From contig NZ_QKRX01000001.1 of NCBI RefSeq assembly GCF_003284585.1, forward strand, positions 434,001-498,000: a stretch of DNA of 64,000 bases, in the 5' to 3' direction. Below the pieces are notes generated by a model. It was not told the origin of the DNA. It saw only the letters and a program-made list of their open reading frames with translations, and searched no databases. Of the stretch, positions 57,150 through 64,000 are shown piece after piece. Source of the DNA: Nitrincola tibetensis. Its GTDB lineage: Bacteria; Pseudomonadota; Gammaproteobacteria; Pseudomonadales; Balneatricaceae. How positions within the stretch are numbered: the first letter of the stretch is position 1; each line of letters starts with the position of its first letter. A program made the position numbers and the translations under genes.

Positions 57150-58817
57150 TCAGTTATCCCATTGCACCTTCAATACACTTACGGGTATACCTTGTTGTAG
57201 CATTGTCTGGATCCATAAGCGTTGATGATCTTGCAGTCGATCACCTGGACCTTTTATTTCGATTAATTGATACAGTTGTTTAGCATGGTTCAGCAAAATA
57301 AGATCAGGCATTCCTCGACGGTGGTTGCGAAGATCTAACAACAAGTGTTGGAATATGGCGGCTAAGTGGGCCGCTGGAATGATGGCTAAGACGCTTTCGA
57401 CCAAAGATGATGGAAGGCTTGGCCAGTGTATTAATGAACAGCTAATACCTCGCTTTTGCTCCAGTCGCTGTAAAATAACGTGTCGGTAATGCCCCGTTTT
57501 AAGCTGTATGAATCCCTCATCTAGCCATCTGGATCTTTGTTCATTGAATCTTGGCCTATATAGATCGGCAGGGCTCGATTGAAATGGATTGAAGAAAGCC
57601 CCTCGTATTGGTGCAAACAGTGCGGGCCAGAAGAGCAATGCAAAAAGTCCGATAAAAAGTCGGTTTTCAACATGGAATAGTTCAGTGTTTGCATCCGACA
57701 GTGACGAAATCACAGCCATTTCTACTCGGCTCTGATCATTTCTAGGGAGAAGGACTGACTCTATGGGGATGTCGATGGGATCAGGCACACTAAACTCAAT
57801 CTTTGCTTTTCGTGCACATCTCTGTTGAATTCTCTGAAGTCCAATTCGGATCTCAGGTTGAGCGATTTGGTCGTAGGCCTCCTTTGTCCATTGAAAAACC
57901 TGCTCGGGTGATTCTCGCTTCTCAAGCAATCTGAGGGCACGAAGCTGAGCTTCCCGATGCTGACTTTGCTGATATAGGTCTAATGCTAATGCTGTCTGCT
58001 GCTGACGTTCAGCTTCACGACCCAATATAAAAAGCACCTTCTGGCGACGATAGTCGATCCAGTCACAGCCAATAGCCGGTGGCATGGATTGAGACAAGGT
58101 TTCAATTGATGCACCTTGAGTCGATTGATCCTGTATTTGATATAGCTGCAAATAGAGATCTACTTCGGACCGGCTTTGAAAAGGCCGTGATTCTGGGGTC
58201 AAAGGGACTGACTCGAACTTCTGCAGTCCGAGTTCTGTCAGAACGAACTCTGACCAACCCTGATGAAGATTGCCAAAAAACATCAGTTGTAAACGGTCGA
58301 AGGTGTTTTGACAGGTCAATTTGATAATTGCAAAAGGAGCTTCAGGCCACCAATCATTGAGTGGCTGGGTCTGGTCTATGGAGAAAGAGGCTAAGAGCAC
58401 GTTAATCAAGTGAGTCTTACTGATAGAAGATGGTAACTGTTCAGTCGGAAGAAGGTATTGGCTGAGTATTCGGCACTCACCACGTCGGCTCATAGAGCAT
58501 AGTTCTTCTATGGTTAGTTTTGGTTGAGCTGTGATCAAGCCAGCATCAACTAATGCCTGTATCGCTTCGTCAAGATCAGGTACCTCTGCATAGTGTAAGG
58601 CATCCGTTCGAAATAACTCGCCCTTGCGCATCACCATGCGAATCAATAATGCTTGATAAGCCTCATCCATGGATAAAAGTTGCTCTAAGGCTCGATGCTC
58701 AATAGGCAGCAAAAGATCAGCATAATGGTTCAGGCAAATACGAGTGACCTGTTGGGCATTGCGCAAGTAGTAGAGCGGGTTATCCAGTGATGTGGGTGTC
58801 AGAGAACTAATATTCAT
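57150..58817 (-). CDS. FAN1-like VRR-NUC structure-specific nuclease
   Basis: A 555-residue protein with the bacterial FAN1 layout: N-terminal helical DNA-binding region (NPLYYLRNAQQVTRICLNHY), a TPR-like middle (about 260-340) and the C-terminal VRR-NUC domain. The latter shows NHRRGMPDLILL and LIEIKGPGDRLQDHQ, giving the PD...ExK catalytic set. FAN1 cuts 5' flaps and unhooks interstrand crosslinks. It is intact and lies 42 bases downstream of umuC on the same strand, so it may be expressed with the SOS polymerase. This family is commonly paired with the DinG-like helicase whose broken copies are found at 23138 and 33272. Confidence 0.88.
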   Translation of the reverse strand: MNISSLTPTSLDNPLYYLRNAQQVTRICLNHYADLLLPIEHRALEQLLSMDEAYQALLIRMVMRKGELFRTDALHYAEVPDLDEAIQALVDAGLITAQPKLTIEELCSMSRRGECRILSQYLLPTEQLPSSISKTHLINVLLASFSIDQTQPLNDWWPEAPFAIIKLTCQNTFDRLQLMFFGNLHQGWSEFVLTELGLQKFESVPLTPESRPFQSRSEVDLYLQLYQIQDQSTQGASIETLSQSMPPAIGCDWIDYRRQKVLFILGREAERQQQTALALDLYQQSQHREAQLRALRLLEKRESPEQVFQWTKEAYDQIAQPEIRIGLQRIQQRCARKAKIEFSVPDPIDIPIESVLLPRNDQSRVEMAVISSLSDANTELFHVENRLFIGLFALLFWPALFAPIRGAFFNPFQSSPADLYRPRFNEQRSRWLDEGFIQLKTGHYRHVILQRLEQKRGISCSLIHWPSLPSSLVESVLAIIPAAHLAAIFQHLLLDLRNHRRGMPDLILLNHAKQLYQLIEIKGPGDRLQDHQRLWIQTMLQQGIPVSVLKVQWDN

Positions 58818-58859
58818 GATTCTATACTACGACAAAATTGGGCGTAAGTGATCTAGGTG

Positions 58860-60128
58860 CTATCGCACTTTTGGCAAATCACTCCACCGCGTGGTGTAAC
58901 AGGGGGATAGGTTTTCACGTTTCATCTGCCAGTTTTGCGAAATACCATCCCGGGCGAAGGTGAGTTGTCCTTTTTTCTGGCGATTGATCTTGTCTAACGT
59001 GGCCATCAGTTTCGTTGATCGGCCATCGACAGGCTCTATATCAAATAATCCCTGTTGTGAAATAGACTTATCATAAAAGTCACTGAGCATGACGCCTGCC
59101 TTCATAAATGCATAACCATTTTTCCAGATACTACTGAGCAATTCGTTTGCTATGCTGATCAGTACTCGCGTATCACTGGACGGTTGCGTCAGTGTTCTGG
59201 AAACGCTGTTGGAATACTGCGGTTGGTTTTGATTGAAGACGTTGGTACGAAAAAATACCGTCACCACACCGGCATTCATTCCTTCATTACGTAGCTTTTC
59301 AGCGGCTTTGGTCATGTAGCTACTGATTGCCTGACGCATATCAGACAATTTCGTAATTCGCTGGCCAAAGGAGCGTGAAACAACGATCTGTTTTTTGTTT
59401 GGAGGGGTGTCATCAAACGGAATGCAGGCGATCCCATTCAGTTCTCTTACAGTTCTCTCTAGGACCACAGAGAAGTGTTTTCTGATCCACGCAGGGTTGG
59501 CATCTGCCAGATCTAAAGCTGAAGATACTCCAAGCTCTTTTAGCCGCTTACCGATACGCCTGCCAACTCCCCAGACATCGCCGACATCGGTAATGGCCAT
59601 CAAACGTCGCTGACGTTGAGGATCTGTTAGATCAACCACTCCACCGGTTTTCGGGTACTTTTTAGCCCCCTGGTTTGCCAGTTTTGCAAGCGTTTTGGTG
59701 TTAGATATGCCAATGCAGCAGGGAATGCCAACGTCTCTTCGCACTGTATCTACAACTGATCTCCCATAACGCTCCAGCGGTCCCAGATTTTCCATACCGG
59801 ATAAATCGAGAAATGCTTCATCGATTGAATAAATGAAGACACTTGGAGCTAAGCGCTCAAGAGTTGTCATAACCCGATTGGATATATCAGCATAGAGGGT
59901 GTAATTCGAGCTAAATGTGATGACGCCATGCTCTTGAATGACCTCTTCAATTTCAAATCGAGGTGCTCCCATCTTGATACCGAGCGATTTAGCAGATGGA
60001 TTGCGAGCCACGGCACAGCCATCATTATTCGATAAAACGATGCAAGGCTTATCCACCAAATCAGGACGAAATAACAGTTCAGCGCTGACATAAAAAGAGT
60101 TCATGTCACATAAGGCATAGATCGGCAT
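58860..60128 (-). CDS. umuC: DNA polymerase V catalytic subunit UmuC
   Basis: A 422-residue Y-family translesion polymerase. The palm catalytic residues are in ALCDMNSFYVSAE (first metal aspartate) and YSIDEAFLDLSG (second acidic pair). The finger segment VLSNNDGCAVARNPSAK and the helix-hairpin-helix region (MAITDVGDVWGVGRRIGKRL, positions about 180-199) are standard. The DUF4113 tail at the C-terminus (RWSDLP) is complete. It starts seven bases after umuD and needs cleaved UmuD' dimers for activity. Confidence 0.96.
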   Translation of the reverse strand: MPIYALCDMNSFYVSAELLFRPDLVDKPCIVLSNNDGCAVARNPSAKSLGIKMGAPRFEIEEVIQEHGVITFSSNYTLYADISNRVMTTLERLAPSVFIYSIDEAFLDLSGMENLGPLERYGRSVVDTVRRDVGIPCCIGISNTKTLAKLANQGAKKYPKTGGVVDLTDPQRQRRLMAITDVGDVWGVGRRIGKRLKELGVSSALDLADANPAWIRKHFSVVLERTVRELNGIACIPFDDTPPNKKQIVVSRSFGQRITKLSDMRQAISSYMTKAAEKLRNEGMNAGVVTVFFRTNVFNQNQPQYSNSVSRTLTQPSSDTRVLISIANELLSSIWKNGYAFMKAGVMLSDFYDKSISQQGLFDIEPVDGRSTKLMATLDKINRQKKGQLTFARDGISQNWQMKRENLSPCYTTRWSDLPKVR

Positions 60129-60135
60129 ATAGTTC

Positions 60136-60570
60136 TTACCTCTGCATGGTTCTCACGAGATGTGTGACCACCCCAAAGAGTTGCAATTCAGAGCCATCTT
60201 TGAACTCAATGGGTGCATACTGCCGATTTTGAGGTAACAGGCGCACTCGTGGTTTTAATGCCAGCGTTTTGACCGTGAAAGCACCATCGACAGCTGCCAC
60301 AACGGTATCGCCATGTTTAGGCTTAATCGAACGGTCCACCACTAAAATATCACCCGCATAAATGCCGATCCCATTCATCGAATCGCCATCACAGCGAACC
60401 ATATAAGTTGATGAAGGGCGGGGGATACAGAGTTCATTCAGATCAAGACGCGTATCCTCATAGCCGGAAGCTGGACTAGGAAAGCCGCAGGGAACTGATT
60501 CACTGTACAGAGGGATCGCTACTTTACTCAGCGTATCCGCATCAACCGATCCTAACAACGTCACGTTCAT
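60136..60570 (-). CDS. umuD: UmuD, LexA-like self-cleaving subunit of polymerase V
   Basis: A 144-residue S24 peptidase-fold protein. The self-cleavage site is the C-G pair in PCGFPSPA. The catalytic serine is in CDGDSMNGIGI, and the catalytic lysine is in DGAFTVKTL. RecA filaments trigger cleavage to UmuD', which activates UmuC. A LexA box lies 20 bases upstream. The pair is intact, although it sits in a mobile island. Confidence 0.96.
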   Translation of the reverse strand: MNVTLLGSVDADTLSKVAIPLYSESVPCGFPSPASGYEDTRLDLNELCIPRPSSTYMVRCDGDSMNGIGIYAGDILVVDRSIKPKHGDTVVAAVDGAFTVKTLALKPRVRLLPQNRQYAPIEFKDGSELQLFGVVTHLVRTMQR

Positions 60571-60589
60571 AACACACTCGATAAATATA

Positions 60590-60605
60590 CTGGTTAAATA
60601 TACAG
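60590..60605 (-). promoter_or_regulatory. LexA (SOS) box controlling umuDC
   Basis: CTGTATATTTAACCAG on the minus strand is a CTG-N10-CAG box with an AT-rich centre and TA flanks, 20 bases before the umuD ATG. It fits the gammaproteobacterial LexA consensus well. Confidence 0.9.
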
Positions 60606-60861
60606 TATAGAGCAGTCTATGGTGTGTTTCGAGATGTAGTGCATCAATTTCGATAGTTATTGAAGAGGTGGTTCGCTAATTAGCTCTGTGTTTGCTGATA
60701 GATGTGCAATTTTGTTTTGCGCAGAAGTGTTGAAAATTGAAGTTAGTAGATCTGCGTTACATTGGCTGACTAACCTAATTGTAAACTTATGGCATAATCA
60801 AATTAAATCTTCTTCTACTAGCAGTAAACAAATATAGCGGCAGCGCAATCTAAGGATGCTC

Positions 60862-63018
60862 ATGCAAACAGATCAGCAGGTTCAATGTAAGCAATACTAT
60901 GAATCAACGTATGTTGGATTTTTAGAGCGTATTAATGAGAAGCCCAAGGCGCTCGATGCCTGTCTGCAACGTTACTTGAATCAAAAACCTACAGGTAAGA
61001 AGCTGACCTCATCCGATAGAGCTCTAGGGCTTATTGACTCAGAGTTTTGGTCAGATCAGGAGTCTGTCTTTCAATCCAAACATGCAGCTTTAGCGCTCAG
61101 TAAAGTGTTAGGTCATGATGAAAAGGTATCTGCTAGTGCTGTTCTGTGTATAGCCAAAAGAAACCCAGAAACCATACGATGGGCAATCCGCTATTCCGGC
61201 TTGTTTGAAAACCAAAAATCAAGACTCTGGCAGAGTCTCCGAAAAGAGTTAACTAACCAAGAATGGCAAGAGTTTTTCTTTGTTTGTGACAGCCTTCTTG
61301 AACCGATTGAATATTTCGATCAACAGATTGATAAGGCAGAGTCAGAGTTAAAATCACTCAGTTTGATAGAGCTACTATCATATATGAGTGTTCTAGCATC
61401 TGACGATATCTTTGAAGATGAATCAGTAAGCCAATCCCAACATCGTTGGTACGTATATGATCGCATTATCAAAAGAAAGCTATCCGCATGCACAGCAAAG
61501 GATTTTTACCTGACTGACTCGATCCTAGGTAAATCTTTAAAAAAACATCTGTCACCCATACTTTTCCCCACTAAATCTGGATCAAGCGGTTTGTGTGAGC
61601 GAAAGCTATATGCGCTTGCAGTGCTTGTTGCTGCATCATCTGAACGTCTTGATTACGAGTCTTCAATTGACTGGTTTAGGTTTGATCCTAATTGTGCCTA
61701 TCAAATGGCTCCGGGCGAGCCTGTCATTTATAACGTCACCGATAGTGGGCAAAAAACGTGGGAGCAAACAGAGAAAAAAACTAACATGCTATGGCTGTAT
61801 TGGATGAACCGTGCCACTCTGGCATTTATGGATAGTGACCTTCTTTTTCAACAGATTGGCTCAGCTGAGAACCACGAATTGAATCGGTTCGCCTATATCA
61901 AGGCCATACGCAGCAAGATTCAGCTACAGACCATATATGGATTAGCAGAGGAAGTCGTAGTAGAGGATGGAAAGAAAGTCCCTCTGCTGCAACTCATGCT
62001 AGCAAGTGAGTTGATCTCAACTTTCTTTCAAACTGACTTTATCGAAGCATTGAAAGAAGCTAGAGCTCAGACATCGACTACTGTTGAGGCACTCACCCTG
62101 ATTGCTTTTAATGGAGCGGTGATGGGTGAGAACCGTTTTCCAATGACATGGTCAACACCACTAGAAAAAGCGAGAAAAATTAAAGGCTGGACGGTCTGTG
62201 ATCAATACCCTAAGGGTAATCTAGATGTCGCACTATCCATACTGAAGTTTTGGACCTATGACCTAAAAAGCTTTTCAAGCACTAGTGAAACGCACCAAGG
62301 AGTCACACCCAGAATCACTGAACGGCCCTTTTACCGGATCGGAGACTTTAGTTTTCAGTTTCCATGGGTTAATGGCCAACAAAATAATTTGACGGCAGCC
62401 GTTAACAATCTCAGACGACTCGGTGCAAGACGATCAGAAGTAAAGACAGAAACTAGACAAGTTGAACAACAGTTGGCAATTTCCCTTCAAGCAAAAGGCT
62501 TTAAAGTTGTGGTTGGCTATCAGCCGCAAGTGACAGAAGATGATCCCGGTGAAGTCGATCTGATCTGTTACCTAGATGGCGTGTTACTTATCTTAGAAGT
62601 GAAGTCGGGTTATATCCGCAGCAGTAAGCGAGAAGTGTGGCTGCATAAGACCAATACGATTCGTAAAGCCGCATGGCAACTGGCTCGAAAACAAGAAGCA
62701 ATTAAAAAAGCCATCAAAGATGACCTAACCTTGGCAGCAGGCTTACAACTCGATCCATCCCGTGAACATTTCAATATTCATTGCTGGATTGTCGATACGT
62801 CAATTGAACTCGATGGACAAATTATTGATGATTTTTTGGTAGTGTCTCGTGAAGTGATGGAGGTGGTGCTGCGTGATGAAAAGCATTTACTAAGCAGTGT
62901 TGCATATATAGACGTAGCAACGAAAGAGAGTATGTTTAGCAACGGCTTCAGTCCCGTGAAATTTGTCGAACACATTGTGTCTGGAAATATCTGGAGTGGG
63001 CTATTAGAAAGCACTTAA
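60862..63018 (+). CDS. Large uncharacterised protein with C-terminal PD-(D/E)XK nuclease domain
   Basis: A 718-residue protein. The first 500 residues are helical and match nothing I know. The C-terminal domain (about 530-700) has a restriction-like core: GEVDLICYLDGVLLILEVKS, with aspartate 566, glutamate 579 and lysine 581, preceded by the QLAISLQAKGFKV helix and followed by a basic stretch and a WHxP-free sheet. This resembles NERD-type or RecB-like nucleases. I chose the ATG at 60862 because TAAGG lies six bases before it; the ATG at 60856 lies inside that spacing. It is divergent from umuD. The role is unknown; defence or repair is a reasonable guess. Confidence 0.65.
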   Translation: MQTDQQVQCKQYYESTYVGFLERINEKPKALDACLQRYLNQKPTGKKLTSSDRALGLIDSEFWSDQESVFQSKHAALALSKVLGHDEKVSASAVLCIAKRNPETIRWAIRYSGLFENQKSRLWQSLRKELTNQEWQEFFFVCDSLLEPIEYFDQQIDKAESELKSLSLIELLSYMSVLASDDIFEDESVSQSQHRWYVYDRIIKRKLSACTAKDFYLTDSILGKSLKKHLSPILFPTKSGSSGLCERKLYALAVLVAASSERLDYESSIDWFRFDPNCAYQMAPGEPVIYNVTDSGQKTWEQTEKKTNMLWLYWMNRATLAFMDSDLLFQQIGSAENHELNRFAYIKAIRSKIQLQTIYGLAEEVVVEDGKKVPLLQLMLASELISTFFQTDFIEALKEARAQTSTTVEALTLIAFNGAVMGENRFPMTWSTPLEKARKIKGWTVCDQYPKGNLDVALSILKFWTYDLKSFSSTSETHQGVTPRITERPFYRIGDFSFQFPWVNGQQNNLTAAVNNLRRLGARRSEVKTETRQVEQQLAISLQAKGFKVVVGYQPQVTEDDPGEVDLICYLDGVLLILEVKSGYIRSSKREVWLHKTNTIRKAAWQLARKQEAIKKAIKDDLTLAAGLQLDPSREHFNIHCWIVDTSIELDGQIIDDFLVVSREVMEVVLRDEKHLLSSVAYIDVATKESMFSNGFSPVKFVEHIVSGNIWSGLLEST

Positions 63019-63490
63019 AACTAATTAGGATTATGAGGTAATTCTAAAGGGCCAGATGGCAATGGGCCAGCGATCACTCTGGACATTGTTTGAGACGGGA
63101 TAATGTTTATCGAATTTATTATGTTCGAATTTTCGGTACTGTTGTTAAGTGATTAACATACACTTTTGAGATAATTCACTGAAATAGATAGAAAATTCAC
63201 GATTTAAGAGTTTGTTTGTTTCGTCCAGTTTATGGGCCATGTATTCGCAGAGCAGAAGGTTACAGTGTGACACTATACTTTCTGGAAGTTTTCAGTAAAT
63301 TATTCTGGTTCATTACGTACAGGCGGACAGGACAGACACACCTTTAGGTGTGTCTGTCCTGTCCGCCTGTACGTGTGAGTGAACTGACAAATTTAAAAGC
63401 AATTTCCATGGGAATAATAGGTCATTCCTTGCACTCCGTACTCTCGAAAGTAACAGTGTTTTCGACGTAAGCGTCAATCCAACCACCCAG
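63019..63490. other. Non-coding gap with a large palindrome and an IS66 end
   Basis: It holds the perfect hairpin at 63315-63374 and, at 63467 onward, GTAAGCGTC, which matches the usual GTAAGCG-type terminus of IS66 elements and marks the end of the adjacent insertion sequence. I see no gene. Confidence 0.6.
63315..63374. repeat. Perfect 29-bp inverted repeat with 2-nt loop
   Basis: The left arm (63315-63343) and right arm (63346-63374) are exact complements around TT. Inside each arm is a short GACAG/GGACA micro-repeat. Beyond the arms, a partial GTTCA/TGAAC match continues the symmetry. No T tract follows. It could form a cruciform in DNA or a very stable RNA hairpin. Confidence 0.95.
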
Positions 63491-64000
63491 TTACATCAAC
63501 TCAGGATTTAAGCTAGCGTTCCAAGGCAACAGTTTCTCGATAGCATCCACACTCTGCGCGTTGGGCAGTTCTTTGAAGACCACTTTTAAATACTCATTCG
63601 GGTTCAGACCATTGGCCTTGGCTGTCTCGATTAAACTGTACAGGTTAGCACTGGCTTTGGCGCCCGCCTGGCTATTTGCAAAGAGCCAGTTCTTGCGGCC
63701 CACAGTGAAGGGACGGATGGCATTTTCTGCTCGGTTGTTATCAATCGGATAAGCACCATCATCCAGATACCGGATTAACCGATCCCACTGAGAGTGAAGA
63801 TAATACAGTGCCTTGCCAATCGCCGTTTGCGGTGGCACCTGTGGCAGACTTTTTTCAAGCCAAGCGTGTAATTTATCAATCATAGGTTTGGCATCGTCTT
63901 GTCGTCGCCGGTAGCGTTCATCCGATGGCTGATCTTTCAGGGTTTTTTCTAACGCATATAACTTCTGTATAAAGGCTAACCCTTGATCGGCTTTACCGGT
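63491..64000 (-). CDS. IS66-family transposase TnpC, C-terminal part (continues beyond window)
   Basis: The minus strand is open from the window end to a stop at 63491, giving the last 169 residues of IS66 TnpC, a DDE transposase. Typical segments are YALEKTLKDQPSDERYRRRQ, KALYYLHSQW, then DNNRAENAIRPFTVGRKNWLF with the catalytic glutamate of the DDE triad, and LIETAKANGLNPNEYLK. It looks intact so far. The element's end is at about 63467. It is a different copy from the decayed one at 54270. Confidence 0.93.
   Translation of the reverse strand, partial: TGKADQGLAFIQKLYALEKTLKDQPSDERYRRRQDDAKPMIDKLHAWLEKSLPQVPPQTAIGKALYYLHSQWDRLIRYLDDGAYPIDNNRAENAIRPFTVGRKNWLFANSQAGAKASANLYSLIETAKANGLNPNEYLKVVFKELPNAQSVDAIEKLLPWNASLNPELM

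Larger units (their letters stand above)
21475..64000. mobile_element. Integrative genomic island in tRNA-Pro (right end beyond the window)
   Basis: The left boundary is the partial tRNA-Pro with an adjacent tyrosine integrase. The content to the right is accessory: restriction-modification, defence-like genes, umuDC, several insertion-sequence remnants and pseudogenes, and long non-coding stretches. I found no second copy of the tRNA 3' sequence in the window, so the island, or an accretion of islands, is at least 42 kb. No conjugation genes are visible. The right limit given is only the window end. Confidence 0.7.

Noticed and set aside
21475-64000. Integrative conjugative element
   Set aside because: No relaxase, type IV secretion or coupling protein genes are visible in the window, so only an integrative island is supported.

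Overview
The window looks like a chromosome of a mesophilic, probably marine or halophilic gammaproteobacterium of moderate GC. This is inferred from gene content (two soluble chemotaxis receptors, amino-acid ABC transport, MarC, umuDC, type I-C CRISPR) and codon style. I cannot name the genus from sequence alone.

Region 1 (1-9006) is ordinary core genome: the end of a LivM-type permease convergent with a Leu/Ile/Val-type binding protein, a double-PAS chemoreceptor, an MFS carrier, MarC, an adenine-deaminase-type enzyme, a chemoreceptor with its sensor at the C-terminus, and a two-domain sulfurtransferase. Region 2 (9021-19770) is a complete type I-C CRISPR-Cas locus: a WYL regulator, then cas3-cas5c-cas8c-cas7c-cas4-cas1-cas2, an AT-rich leader, and an array of 13 identical 32-bp repeats with 12 spacers. 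A broken DUF4258/YgiT toxin-antitoxin pair sits inside the operon between cas7 and cas4. Region 3 (19849-21454) holds a secreted inorganic pyrophosphatase and a small secreted protein.

From 21475 to the window end is an integrative island. Its edge is marked by the 3' half of a tRNA-Pro(GGG) gene (with its terminator) next to a tyrosine integrase, so the other junction must lie beyond this window. The island starts with a degraded part (21701-33690): a DinG/XPD-type helicase split by one in-frame TGA, an AP2-like/GIY-YIG gene pair, Tn3-like, IS3 and EAL remnants, a lone FAD oxidoreductase, a fragment of a second helicase copy, and about 2 kb of non-coding DNA with arrays of 11-bp repeats and dispersed 24-bp motifs. 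A well-preserved defence-like part follows (33767-52846): HEPN protein, LprI-like secreted protein, tandem AAA ATPase, gamma-glutamylcyclotransferase-like protein, WYL regulator, membrane/coiled-coil protein, then a type I restriction operon hsdM-hsdS-(DUF4268 nuclease)-hsdR and a 1566-residue DUF4011-helicase-Vsr-like protein. The last part (53210-64000) has IS66 remnants, an ADP-ribosylglycohydrolase, DUF2237, and a same-strand run umuD-umuC-FAN1-like nuclease-XRE regulator behind a clear LexA box. Divergent from that run is an uncharacterised large PD-(D/E)XK protein. A perfect 29-bp inverted repeat and an IS66 tnpC running off the end close the window.

Read together, regions 2 and 4 combine adaptive immunity, restriction, a candidate abortive-infection style module and SOS mutagenesis/crosslink repair. 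The best candidates for something undescribed are the HEPN-LprI-AAA-GGCT-WYL-membrane cluster (33767-39969), the repeat field at 31240-32203, the possible attenuator-like RNA at 25909-26013, and the nuclease at 60862-63018.
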